This document shows, in pieces, positions 36,634 to 45,403 of a DNA stretch of 64,000 nt; positions within the stretch are counted from its first letter, which is position 1; each line of letters begins with the position of its first letter. The notes beneath the pieces are model-generated. The model made no database searches. It was not told where the DNA came from and worked only from the letters and a program-made list of their open reading frames with translations. A program made the translations under genes and the position numbers. The DNA is from Candidatus Falkowbacteria bacterium (lineage in GTDB: Bacteria; Patescibacteriota; Patescibacteriia; Patescibacteriales; Patescibacteriaceae). The stretch lies in assembly GCA_016699775.1 (NCBI GenBank), contig CP065010.1, forward strand, positions 248,001-312,000, given 5' to 3'.

Positions 36634-37581
36634 ATGATAAAAAAAATATTTTCAGTCAAAGATGATTCTGTTGGAAAACGGATTGATAGTTGGTTGGCTG
36701 AACAATTACAACAACCTCGTAATCAGATTAGAAATTTTTTAGAAAAAAATGATGTGCTAATTCGTGGTCGTGTTGTTTCTAGTCATTACCTTGTCCGCGC
36801 CGGTGATAGTATTTCTTTTAAACTAAAAGAAAATCCAGTAGTTGAAATTTCTAAAGAAAAGCCTGATGAGTCAAAAAAATTATTTTCAAAAATAAAAGTT
36901 ATTGCTGAAACAAATGATTATGTGGTTCTTAATAAACCAGCTGGGTTATTAATGCATCCGGCTTCAAATGTTAACGCTGCTTCTTTGGTTGATTGGCTTT
37001 TACAAACGTATCCAAAAATTCGTCAGGTGGGTGAAGACCCATTGCGTCCAGGTATTATGCATCGGCTTGACCGTGAAGTGAGTGGCTTGGTTGTGGTGGC
37101 AAAAAACCAAAATTCATTTGATGATTTAAAACATCAATTTAAATCTCGTTTAATTAAAAAAGAATATACGGCTTTGGTGCATGGAGCGGATATGCCTGAT
37201 GAAGGGGAAATTAATTTTTTGATTGAACGATCTACTCAGGGTTATAAAATGGCAGCCAAACCTTTAAGCCAATCTGGTAAAACAGCAAGCACTACATTTA
37301 CAGTTGTACAAAGATTTCATAATTACACGCTACTTTCCGTTCACATAAAGACCGGTCGAACTCATCAAATTAGAGCTCATTTTTCAGCCTATAATCATCC
37401 GGTGGTTGGTGATGACCTATATACTGGTTTTAAACTCCGGGCTCTTAATAAAAAATTAGCTTTAGGTAGAATATTTTTAGTAGCTACGAATTTATCTTTT
37501 ACTGATTTAAAAGGCAAGAGACAAGATTTTTCAATTAAGATACCATCTAATTTGCAAAAATTCTTAACTACACTCACCTAA
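36634..37581 (+). CDS. rluD: Ribosomal large-subunit pseudouridine synthase RluD-type
   Basis: 315 aa: N-terminal S4 RNA-binding domain (VGKRIDSWLAEQL... IRGRVVSSHYLVRAGD) and the RluA/RluD catalytic domain with HRLDREVSGLVVVAKN, the Asp being catalytic; the usual HRLDxxTSG has V in place of T. KTGRTHQIRAH is also present. Converts uridines in 23S rRNA; which positions cannot be told. Confidence 0.9.
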   Translation: MIKKIFSVKDDSVGKRIDSWLAEQLQQPRNQIRNFLEKNDVLIRGRVVSSHYLVRAGDSISFKLKENPVVEISKEKPDESKKLFSKIKVIAETNDYVVLNKPAGLLMHPASNVNAASLVDWLLQTYPKIRQVGEDPLRPGIMHRLDREVSGLVVVAKNQNSFDDLKHQFKSRLIKKEYTALVHGADMPDEGEINFLIERSTQGYKMAAKPLSQSGKTASTTFTVVQRFHNYTLLSVHIKTGRTHQIRAHFSAYNHPVVGDDLYTGFKLRALNKKLALGRIFLVATNLSFTDLKGKRQDFSIKIPSNLQKFLTTLT

Positions 37582-37588
37582 ATTATCT

Positions 37589-38158
37589 ATGATTATTACT
37601 TTTAGTGGTTCGGAAGGATCTGGAAAATCAGGTATTGCTAAACGATTAGCTGCTACACTTGGTTGGCCGTACTATGATATTGGTGGAATGCGAAGGACAA
37701 TGGCAGCTGAAAAAGGTTTAACTCTAGAAGAATATAATAAACTTGGTGAGACCGATTCGAGTACTGATCTTGAGGTTGATAATTATCAAACAACGCTTGG
37801 TCAAAATAATGATAATTTTGTAGTTGTTGGTCGAACTTCATGGTATTTTATTCCTCACTCATTAAAAATTTTTCTTACGACTCGTTTAGAAGTTGGTGCA
37901 CAAAGAATATTTAAGGATTTAGCGACACGCAATGAAGCCAAAGATTTAAGGTCAATTGAAGATGTTATAGCCAGTCTACGTCGTCGAACTGAAAGTGATA
38001 CTTATCGCTATCAAAAATATTTTTCTATTGATGTTTATAATCCGAAAAACTTTGATTGGATTTTGGACACGAGCGATTTAACAGAGGAAGAAGTATACGA
38101 GCAGGTTTCTGGCTTTGTGATGGCGAAATTAAAGGATGCAGAGGGGCGATCACTATGA
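37589..38158 (+). CDS. Cytidylate-kinase-like P-loop NMP kinase
   Basis: 189 aa. P-loop FSGSEGSGKSGIAKRLA (5-21), then WPYYDIGGMRR, VVVGRTSWYF, and a LID-like region rich in Arg (SLRRRTESDTYRY). It resembles the archaeal-type cytidylate kinase family (Cytidylate_kin2) rather than E. coli Cmk. CMP phosphorylation is likely but not certain. Confidence 0.75.
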   Translation: MIITFSGSEGSGKSGIAKRLAATLGWPYYDIGGMRRTMAAEKGLTLEEYNKLGETDSSTDLEVDNYQTTLGQNNDNFVVVGRTSWYFIPHSLKIFLTTRLEVGAQRIFKDLATRNEAKDLRSIEDVIASLRRRTESDTYRYQKYFSIDVYNPKNFDWILDTSDLTEEEVYEQVSGFVMAKLKDAEGRSL

Positions 38159-38249
38159 TATACTATATAAATCTGAAATATTTTAGGTTTTAGTTTGTAT
38201 TATATATAACAATAAGATTTAGATTATTTGATGGAAGTAGGGTTTTTTG

Positions 38250-38288
38250 ACTTTAAAACTTTATAACTTTAATACATTATAACTCTTT
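38250..38288. repeat. AT-rich TAAAGTT-type repeat upstream of gap
   Basis: ACTTTAAAACTTTATAACTT followed by more ATTATAACT, the same words as at 50.0 and 61.5 kb. It lies directly before the gap ATG. The rest of the 130-bp spacer is AT-rich with no gene. Confidence 0.5.
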
Positions 38289-39296
38289 ATGAATATCGCA
38301 ATTAATGGTTTTGGTCGCATTGGCCGAGCAGTTTTTAAAGCCTTACTTGAAAAACCAGGGGTTAAAGTAGTGGCGATTAACGATTTAACAGATACAAAGA
38401 CTCTGGCTCATTTATTAACATATGACAGTGTTTACGGTGTTTCCAATGACCGTATTTCCTATACTGCTAAAACGTTAGTTATTAATGGCCACTCATTTCC
38501 AGTATTGGCTGAAAAAGATCCAGCTGCTTTGCCATGGTCAACCTTAAAAGTTGATATTGTGATTGAATCAACTGGCCGTTTTACCGACAGAGATCAAGCA
38601 CAAGCTCATATCACCGCTGGTGCTAAAAAAGTATTGTTATCAGCGCCTGGTAAAGGCGATGATATTCAGACGTATGTGATTGGTGTTAATGAGAATAAAA
38701 TCAAGAAAAATGACAAGATTATTTCCATGGCTTCTTGCACAACTAATTGTTTAGCACCGGTAACTGATATTATTCGCAAAGCTTTTGGTATTGATAAGGC
38801 GATTATGACAACAATTCATTCATATACCGCTGATCAAAATTTGGTTGATGGACCACATAAAGATTTACGTCGAGCCAGAGCTGCAAGTCTAAGTATGATT
38901 CCAACCACAACTGGTGCTGCCTTGGCAGTTGCCAAAACAATTCCATCTCTGGCAGGGCGATTTGATGGTTTGTCAGTTCGGGTTCCAACCCCTGTTGGTT
39001 CTCTTTGTGATGCAGTCTATGTCTTGAGAAAGAAAACTACCAAAGATCAGGTTAATACGTTGTTACAAAAAGCTTCACAGTCTAAAGAATATAAAGGTAT
39101 TGTGACGGTCACTGAAGATCCAATTGTTTCGGCTGACATTGTTGGTAATCCAGCCAGTGCCATTGTTGATCTAGCTTTAACCAATGTCATTGGTGACACA
39201 TTATTAAAAGTAGTTTCTTGGTATGACAATGAATGGGGATATAGTAATCGCTTAGCTGATTTATGTGTTTATATAAATAAGAAAAAATTATATTAG
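38289..39296 (+). CDS. gap: Glyceraldehyde-3-phosphate dehydrogenase
   Basis: 335 aa glycolytic enzyme. NAD-binding INGFGRIGRAV (3-13) with Asp32 in INDLTD, which favours NAD, and the catalytic Cys150 in ASCTTNCLAP with the partner His in TIHSYTADQ. Substrate Arg region RRARAASLSMIPTTTGAA and C-terminal WYDNEWGYSNR are present. Length normal. Confidence 0.97.
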   Translation: MNIAINGFGRIGRAVFKALLEKPGVKVVAINDLTDTKTLAHLLTYDSVYGVSNDRISYTAKTLVINGHSFPVLAEKDPAALPWSTLKVDIVIESTGRFTDRDQAQAHITAGAKKVLLSAPGKGDDIQTYVIGVNENKIKKNDKIISMASCTTNCLAPVTDIIRKAFGIDKAIMTTIHSYTADQNLVDGPHKDLRRARAASLSMIPTTTGAALAVAKTIPSLAGRFDGLSVRVPTPVGSLCDAVYVLRKKTTKDQVNTLLQKASQSKEYKGIVTVTEDPIVSADIVGNPASAIVDLALTNVIGDTLLKVVSWYDNEWGYSNRLADLCVYINKKKLY

Positions 39297-39332
39297 TTTT
39301 GTTTTATATAATATAAAAGTAATTTTACCTAT

Positions 39333-40577
39333 ATGACAACAACAGAAAAACGAAATTATTTTATAATATTAATTATTTCAGTGATTGTTAGTGGAGTGGT
39401 TGGGGGATTAGCTGGCTTTATGGCTACTGATTCGCTAGCTAAAAGTTCTTCGTTTATTAATAGACTTGAGGGCATGGTGAGTGGCAAAGTCGCCAGTAAC
39501 CAAACAAGGCAAGCAATTAATAATGATTCAGTGGTTCAAGTTGTAGATACTGTTTCTCCAGCCATCGTTAGTATTATAGTTTCCAAAGACTTACCAAGGT
39601 TTAATAGCCCAATGGGAAATTCTGAATTTTTCCGCCAATTCCTTGGTGAGGATTTTGAGAGATTTTTTGGTGAACAACCTTCAACTGAAGGTGAAGAGAA
39701 TAAAAAGCAAGAGATAGGCAATGGTAGTGGTTTCATAATTTCCAAAGATGGTTTAGTGGTTACCAATCGACATGTGGTTGCTGATGAAGCGGCTGAATAT
39801 ACAGTTGTGACTAATAAAGGTGAAAAATATACGGCTAAAGTTCTGGGACGAGATCCAGTAAATGATTTAGCAATTTTAAAAATTGAAGGTAACGACTTTC
39901 CAACACTGAACTTAGGTGATAGCAGTCAGCTCAAACCGGGCCAAAGTGTTATCGCCATTGGCAATGCTCTTGGTCAATTTACTAATACTGTTTCTACAGG
40001 TGTAATTTCCGGGCTATCTCGCTCTATTGATGCCTTTGGAGGCTCTAATGTTGGCAGTGAGAGGTTGATTGGTTTAATCCAGACAGATGCGTCAATTAAT
40101 CCAGGAAACTCTGGTGGACCATTGTTGGATATGTCTGGGAATGTGATTGGGATTAATGTGGCTGTGGCTCAAAATGCTCAAAATATTGGCTTTGCAATTC
40201 CAATAGACCAGGTAAAAGGTACAATTGATAGTGTTCGTGAGAATGGCCGTTTAGTAAAAGCCTGGATTGGAGTTAGATATTTATTAATAACCCAAGATAT
40301 TGCCAAAGCGCAGAAACTAGAAAAAGATAATGGTGCTTGGGTTACAAATGGTGATGGACCAAACCAACCTGCAGTTATAAAAGATTCGCCAGCTGAAAAA
40401 GCAGGTATTAAAGATGGTGATATTATTTTAGAAGTCAATGGTGAAAAGATTACTGTTGATAATCCTTTGGCTAATACAGTTAGCAAATCAAAACCTGGTG
40501 ATAAGCTAGAGTTAAAAATTTGGCGAGATGGCAAAGAAATAACAATTACGGTTACTCTTGAAGAAATGAAATCATAA
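39333..40577 (+). CDS. HtrA/DegP-type serine protease with PDZ domain
   Basis: 414 aa: N-terminal membrane anchor (about 9-30), trypsin-like domain with the triad His147 (TNRHVV), Asp178 (VNDLAIL) and Ser260 (NPGNSGGPLLD), and one C-terminal PDZ domain (about 320-405, AGIKDGDIILEVNGEKI). Acts on misfolded proteins outside the cytoplasmic membrane. Five bp before prfB. Confidence 0.95.
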   Translation: MTTTEKRNYFIILIISVIVSGVVGGLAGFMATDSLAKSSSFINRLEGMVSGKVASNQTRQAINNDSVVQVVDTVSPAIVSIIVSKDLPRFNSPMGNSEFFRQFLGEDFERFFGEQPSTEGEENKKQEIGNGSGFIISKDGLVVTNRHVVADEAAEYTVVTNKGEKYTAKVLGRDPVNDLAILKIEGNDFPTLNLGDSSQLKPGQSVIAIGNALGQFTNTVSTGVISGLSRSIDAFGGSNVGSERLIGLIQTDASINPGNSGGPLLDMSGNVIGINVAVAQNAQNIGFAIPIDQVKGTIDSVRENGRLVKAWIGVRYLLITQDIAKAQKLEKDNGAWVTNGDGPNQPAVIKDSPAEKAGIKDGDIILEVNGEKITVDNPLANTVSKSKPGDKLELKIWRDGKEITITVTLEEMKS

Positions 40578-40582
40578 TTATA

Positions 40583-41681
40583 ATGGAAAATTTACTAAAA
40601 CAAACTGAAGATTTACGAGAGAAAATCCTAGAAACCTGGAGGTTACTTTGACCTTGATCGCAAATCAAGTCAGGCACATAGTTTACGCTTAGAAATGAAT
40701 GAACCTAGTTTTTGGGATGACCAAGAACGAGCAGTTGAAGTTGGTAAGACTGCTGAAGCCTTAGATCAAGAAGTTTTGGCCTGGCAACAATTATTAGACG
40801 AAGTGCGACAACTTGAAGAATTAATTGCTCTTTCACAAGAGCAAGGTGATACCAGTTTAGCTGAAGAATCAGACAAACAATTTTTCCTTCTTAAAAAGAA
40901 ATTTGAGGAGTTGGAATTTTTTGTCTTTTTTTCTGGTGCCTATGATGTGAGCAATGCGATTATCTCTTTACATGCTGGAACCGGGGGAGTTGATGCACAA
41001 GATTGGACAGAAATGCTAGAACGAATGTTCTTGCGTTTTTGTGAGCGTCATAATTGGAAAGCAGAAATTGTTGATCGAACGGTTGGTAATGAAGCTGGTT
41101 TAAAAAGTGTAACGTTTAATGTTACCGGTCGCTATGCCTATGGTTATCTTAAATCTGAGGCTGGTGTTCATCGTTTAGTTCGTATTTCTCCTTTTGATTC
41201 CGAGGGCATGCGCCATACTTCTTTTGCTTTGGTAGAAGTATTACCTGAATTACCAGATAACGAAGGTGTGGAAATAAAACCCGAAGATATTTCTGTTGAT
41301 TTTTTTCGATCCTCAGGACCTGGCGGACAAAATGTTAATAAAACTTCAAGCGCTGTTCGTTTAGTGCATATTCCAACCGGTATTGTTGTTGCCACACAAA
41401 CTGAACGTTCCCAGCATCAGAATCGTGAATTAGCTATGAAAATATTACGAGGTAAGTTACATCAGTTGAGCCTAGATAGTCGAGCTGAAGAAAATGCTGT
41501 TTTGCGTGGCAAGGTTGAAAAAGCAGCCTGGGGAAAGCAAATTCGTTCTTATGTTTTACAGCCATATCAGTTGGTTAAAGATCATCGAACTGGTTATGAA
41601 GAAACTGATGTTGAAGCAGTATTGAATGGCAAAATTGAAGGGTTTATTGATGCATATTTGAGAAGTAAGTCGAAAACGTAA
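40583..41681 (+). CDS. prfB: Peptide chain release factor 2, with programmed +1 frameshift
   Basis: RF2 releases peptides at UAA and UGA. Translation starts at ATG 40583 (MENLLKQTEDLREKILETWRLL) and meets an in-frame TGA at 40649-40651; slipping on CTT T puts the ribosome in the frame that continues DLDRKSSQAHSLRLEMNEP to the TAA at 41681. Domain features: GGQ motif in SSGPGGQNVNKTSSAVR and the class-II codon-recognition region around residues 190-215. About 365 aa in total, normal length. The peptide is therefore encoded by 40583-40648 joined to 40650-41681. Confidence 0.95.
40634..40652 (+). promoter_or_regulatory. RF2 autoregulatory frameshift site
   Basis: An internal Shine-Dalgarno-like TGGAGG, then TTA, the slippery CTT and TGA C. 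This is the conserved arrangement in which low RF2 permits a +1 shift. It also shows UGA is a stop in this organism. Confidence 0.93.
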
Positions 41682-41688
41682 TTCCTTT

Positions 41689-41833
41689 CTGTCATCCCTG
41701 CTTATACACTGTCATTCCCCTAATAATCCTGTCATCCCCGTCCCCGCCTTCGCGGGGATAAACTCCGGCGGGGATCTAGTGAAAGATCTGAGATAAAACT
41801 TAACCTAGATCCCCGACCAAGTCGGGGATGACA
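41689..41833. repeat. Composite REP-like element
   Basis: Contains GTCATCCCCG (41731-41740), a nested CCCCGC/GCGGGG hairpin, CGGGGATCTAG, and, inverted, CCTAGATCCCCGAC and GTCGGGGATGACA at the right end. Two partial GTCATCCCTG/GTCATTCCCC copies lie to the left. At least two units in opposite orientation fill most of the prfB-comEC gap. Confidence 0.75.
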
Positions 41834-41884
41834 ATGGGTAGTTCGTGGGAGGCACATATTTGAGTATTAAGCTTTTAATTTGCT

Positions 41885-43267
41885 ATGGAGGGATCATTAC
41901 CCAAGGGTAGGGTATTGTTAATTGCTTGTCTTGGATTTATTTTCGGGATTGGTATTTTTTCATTTGGGCAACTATTTTCTGAATTGTGGTGTTTTGGATT
42001 GGCTATATTTTTTTGTCTGTGTGCTGTTTGGTCAAATTATAGAAAAAAAATATATATTTCTATAATTTCTATTCTCGCCCTAGGTTTTTTTCTAGCTGGG
42101 TGGAGATATAGTTTGAGTTATCCAAATATAGATTCTAATCATATTAGTTTTTATAATAACCAGATCAAAACGTTTGAAGGAATAGTTATCAAGGAGCCAG
42201 TTGAGAAAAATCAAAAAAGACAATTAACAATACAGACAAATCAAGGGAAAGTACTTGTCACTACTGATCTCTTTCCAGAATATAGGTATGGCGATTTTTT
42301 AGAAATTACCTGCAAACTTGAAGCACCGGAGAACAACGATTTTCCCTATGATCGATATTTAGCTCGTTATAATATATATTCTTTATGTTCAAGACCACAT
42401 ATTAAGTTATTACATAGCGGAGAGGGTAATGTTGTTATAGAGAAGATTATTAAAATTAAACAAGGAGCCTATAAAATAGCTCAAGCAAATTTACCTGAAC
42501 CAGAATCTTCTTTAGCACTGCCCGTTGTCTTTGGTGGTGGACAGGGAATTGATGATGATATTACAGAAGAATTTCGACGAACTGGTTTAACTCATATTAT
42601 GGCCGTGTCTGGTTTTAATGTTAGCTTGTTGACGGTTTTAATTGGACTAGGGTTAAACACCTTAGGTTTGCGGCGTCGAATTGTTTTTTATGTTACCAGT
42701 TTAATAATTACTGCTTATGTAATTATGGTTGGTGCACCTGCATCGGCGGTGCGAGCGGGTGTGATGAGTTTATTCTTACTAGCAGCTTTGACGCTTGGTA
42801 GGCTTGTTAGCTTACCACGTTCTATTGTATTAGTAGCTGTTTTGACATTGTTAGTGAATCCCCGTTTACTACGTGATGATATTGGTTGGCAATTATCTTT
42901 TCTAGCAATTCTTGGTTTAATCTATCTTCAACCATGGCTACAAAAGATGATGATGAAAATAACAGCCAACAAAGGAAAATTATTTTTTGAAGCATTAAAC
43001 GCGACTATTGCTGCTCAAATTGCAACTGCACCAGTGATATTGTATAACTTTGGTAATTTTTCAATTATTGCTCCAATCGCTAACCTCTTGGTTGTTTGGG
43101 TGGTGCCTATATTAACTGTTACTATGATGGCATCTTTGGCTTTAACAGCTATATTTCCTTCCCTTGGCCTATTTTTTTTCTTGCCCTGTTGGATTATGGT
43201 GAAATATATATTTTTTATTGTGCAGATGTTGAGTGGTTTAAGTTGGGCGGCGGTGGAAATTGAGTAA
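41885..43267 (+). CDS. ComEC/Rec2 DNA-uptake channel, membrane part only
   Basis: 460 aa. N-terminal helices, a small DUF4131/OB-like extracytoplasmic domain (about 95-180) and the Competence domain with GLTHIMAVSGFNVSLLTVLI and APASAVRAGVMSLFLLAAL. ComEC conducts single-stranded DNA across the membrane during transformation. The C-terminal metallo-beta-lactamase domain of full ComEC (700-800 aa) is absent; a matching stand-alone domain is encoded at 60.6 kb. Confidence 0.9.
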   Translation: MEGSLPKGRVLLIACLGFIFGIGIFSFGQLFSELWCFGLAIFFCLCAVWSNYRKKIYISIISILALGFFLAGWRYSLSYPNIDSNHISFYNNQIKTFEGIVIKEPVEKNQKRQLTIQTNQGKVLVTTDLFPEYRYGDFLEITCKLEAPENNDFPYDRYLARYNIYSLCSRPHIKLLHSGEGNVVIEKIIKIKQGAYKIAQANLPEPESSLALPVVFGGGQGIDDDITEEFRRTGLTHIMAVSGFNVSLLTVLIGLGLNTLGLRRRIVFYVTSLIITAYVIMVGAPASAVRAGVMSLFLLAALTLGRLVSLPRSIVLVAVLTLLVNPRLLRDDIGWQLSFLAILGLIYLQPWLQKMMMKITANKGKLFFEALNATIAAQIATAPVILYNFGNFSIIAPIANLLVVWVVPILTVTMMASLALTAIFPSLGLFFFLPCWIMVKYIFFIVQMLSGLSWAAVEIE

Positions 43268-43302
43268 TAGAGGATAAAATATGATTAATAAATTAAAAAG
43301 CA

Positions 43303-43412
43303 TTGATTTTATGATAGTACTGTGATATAGATATAAATCTACCATTTTGGTTAGTTCCCATAACTTCGGGCAGAAGTTACAATATTTTTGGACTTTTAGT
43401 CCAAGAAAGGAG
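43303..43412 (+). promoter_or_regulatory. Promoter and structured leader of the 43.4-kb gene
   Basis: TTGATT (43303-43308), 17 bp, TATAGA (43326-43331) with a TG extension. The leader holds two perfect hairpins, TAACTTC/GAAGTTA (43361-43379) and TTGGACT/AGTCCAA (43388-43404), the second ending one base before an AAAGGAG ribosome site. Confidence 0.6.
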
Positions 43413-43423
43413 CATATTAAAAA

Positions 43424-43969
43424 ATGAGTGAAATAGTGGAGCTGTTCGATATAAACGGCAGAAGAATTCCGCTTAACTTGAAAACAGTAATTTTAATTTT
43501 TGGGTTGCTTATGTTAAATCAGAAAGCAAACACCCAAATTGTGATTGTTGATACAGTGATACAATCGCAAGAATTTGGCTTCTTACAAGACGGAGTCGGA
43601 ATAAATAAAACTATCTATGGGCATTTTGACGATAGTCTTTCTGGTCGTATCATCTTCTTGAATATGAATCCAAAAAAATTATTATACGTTGTCGATGATA
43701 GACATACGTATATCTTTTTTAAGGATACTCCATTTCTTATCAAGGAAAAATATTTAGAAAGCCTCTCTTTTGCAGAGGATACCTTGATAAAAAATCATGA
43801 AGTATATATCAGTTACTTAACAAATTTATGTAATAGTGGAGTCGCTGTTGAAGAGGAAAATTTTCTGTGTATTAGCAGTGGTTATATAACACTAAGGATA
43901 TTCAAAAGTTTTCAGAAAGAACAAGTTATCATTGTTTTTCATGATGTAAGTTTTTCTAAAAGAGAATGA
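43424..43969 (+). CDS. Unknown protein with signal peptide
   Basis: 181 aa. Residues 18-38 (LKTVILIFGLLMLNQKANTQ) look like a signal peptide ending in a Bacteroidota-like NTQ; the 16 residues before are long for one. The mature part is acidic with no motif I know. The very start, IVELFDINGRRI, resembles the end of type IX tails, perhaps by chance. Own promoter, ribosome site and terminator make it a stand-alone unit. Confidence 0.6.
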   Translation: MSEIVELFDINGRRIPLNLKTVILIFGLLMLNQKANTQIVIVDTVIQSQEFGFLQDGVGINKTIYGHFDDSLSGRIIFLNMNPKKLLYVVDDRHTYIFFKDTPFLIKEKYLESLSFAEDTLIKNHEVYISYLTNLCNSGVAVEEENFLCISSGYITLRIFKSFQKEQVIIVFHDVSFSKRE

Positions 43970-43986
43970 AAAAAATAGCAGAAATC

Positions 43987-44025
43987 AAAAAGGTGTATTT
44001 ACGATTGTAGATACACCTTTTTTCT
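43987..44025. terminator. Bidirectional terminator
   Basis: AAAGGTGTAT (43989-43998) and ATACACCTTT (44011-44020) form a perfect 10-bp stem with A-run and T-run flanks, between convergent genes. Confidence 0.88.
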
Positions 44026-44033
44026 TTTTATAT

Positions 44034-45314
44034 TTATAGTTCCTTGACTACTTTACTCAGTGCCACTGTTTTCTGCTTCCCGGTTTTCATATCCTTAATC
44101 GTCACCTGATTCTTCTTTTCTTCATCTTCTCCGCAGAGTAGAACAAATGGAATGCCAAGTTTATTTGCATAATTTAATTGCTTGGCCATTTTCGTCGCAC
44201 CAGGATAGATTTCAACATTAATATTATTCTTTCGTAATTCACTTGCTACCTTGAAGCAATAGGGGAGGAGGTCATCACTGAAAACTACAATCAAAGCCTG
44301 TGCGGGAGTGGAAGGACCAGCATTTTTTTCTTGTAGCACTGAAAAGAGTCGTGAAACACCAATTGAAGTACCAACACCAGATAAATTTTCTTTACTGTAG
44401 TTTGCTACTAGATTATCATATCGACCGCCACCGCCAACACTGTGTCTATCATTGGGCAGAAACATCTCAAAGACAACACCAGTATAGTAGTCAAAACCGC
44501 GAGTAATTTTTAAATCAAATATAAACTCAGAAGTTTTCATACCACCAGCCTGTAGTAACTTGGCAAGTTCAGAAAGTCTTTCTAGCCCTTGAGTAAAGCC
44601 CAGATTAGTAATAGAAAAACCAGATAATTGTTTTACTACCTCTTGAGCACTTCCTTTGATGTTAACAAGTGAAAGTATCTCCTTACTGTCTTGTGTGGAC
44701 AAGCCAATGTTTTTTAATTCTTCAGATATTTGAGCAGAAGAAAGTTTATCCATTTTATCAATTGTTCGTAAAGCATCAGTTGTAAATCGATCTAATTTTC
44801 GGTCAGCAAGAAAGCCAGCGATTAAACCTCGATGACTAATTTTAAATACAATATTTTTTAAACCCAAGGCTTTATAAGCATTAGCGGCAGCAATAATTAC
44901 TTCAGCGTCGGCAGCCACGCTATCACTGCCGACAATATCAACATCACATTGATAAAATTGTCGGAAACGTCCGGCCTGTGGTTTTTCAGCTCGCCACACT
45001 TCTTGAATTTGATAGCGACGAAATGGGATTGGTAATTCATGATAATGCTCAGCCACATAGCGAGCCAAAGGAACAGTTAAATCAAAACGCAGGGCATAGT
45101 CTGTTTCGCCTTTAGTAAAACGATAGACTTGTTTGGCAGTTTCGCCACCTTCTTTGGCTAATAAGACTGGCGCTAATTCTAAGGCTGAGGTTTCCAAGGG
45201 AGTAAAGCCAGAGCGTTGATAGGCTCCTTCAATCAATGACAGCATTTTGTTAAAGGCTAATTGATCTTTTGGTAAAAATTCATTAAAGCCAGGTGGAGTT
45301 TTTGGTGTAATCAT
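44034..45314 (-). CDS. hisS: Histidyl-tRNA synthetase
   Basis: 426 aa from the ATG at 45314 (MITPKTPPGFNEFLP). Class II motifs: motif 1 region around PLETSALELAPVL, motif 2 RYQIQEVWRAEKPQAGRFRQFYQCDVDIVG, the His-A signature ITRGFDYYTGVVFE and motif 3 GGGGRYDNLV...GVGTSIGVSRL. The C-terminal anticodon domain starts at QALIVVF. The longer upstream frame would read into the palindrome shared with valS, so it is unlikely. Confidence 0.95.
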   Translation of the reverse strand: MITPKTPPGFNEFLPKDQLAFNKMLSLIEGAYQRSGFTPLETSALELAPVLLAKEGGETAKQVYRFTKGETDYALRFDLTVPLARYVAEHYHELPIPFRRYQIQEVWRAEKPQAGRFRQFYQCDVDIVGSDSVAADAEVIIAAANAYKALGLKNIVFKISHRGLIAGFLADRKLDRFTTDALRTIDKMDKLSSAQISEELKNIGLSTQDSKEILSLVNIKGSAQEVVKQLSGFSITNLGFTQGLERLSELAKLLQAGGMKTSEFIFDLKITRGFDYYTGVVFEMFLPNDRHSVGGGGRYDNLVANYSKENLSGVGTSIGVSRLFSVLQEKNAGPSTPAQALIVVFSDDLLPYCFKVASELRKNNINVEIYPGATKMAKQLNYANKLGIPFVLLCGEDEEKKNQVTIKDMKTGKQKTVALSKVVKEL

Positions 45315-45349
45315 ATAGTCTAATTTTATCTGAAATAAGACATTTTCGC

Positions 45350-45381
45350 AATTTTTAAGGCTTGCCAAAAGCCTAAAAATT
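45350..45381. other. Long palindrome between divergent hisS and valS
   Basis: AATTTTTA plus AGGCTT on one side and AAGCCT plus AAAAATT on the other, about 13 paired bases with one bulge. Its place between two divergent synthetase genes suggests an operator or a shared hairpin, but it could be a relic terminator. Confidence 0.5.
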
Positions 45382-45403
45382 ACTGTAAAGTAAGGGTAAG
45401 ACT

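Noticed and set aside
41168..41395. Minus-strand frame within prfB
   Set aside because: Shadow of the RF2 catalytic region.
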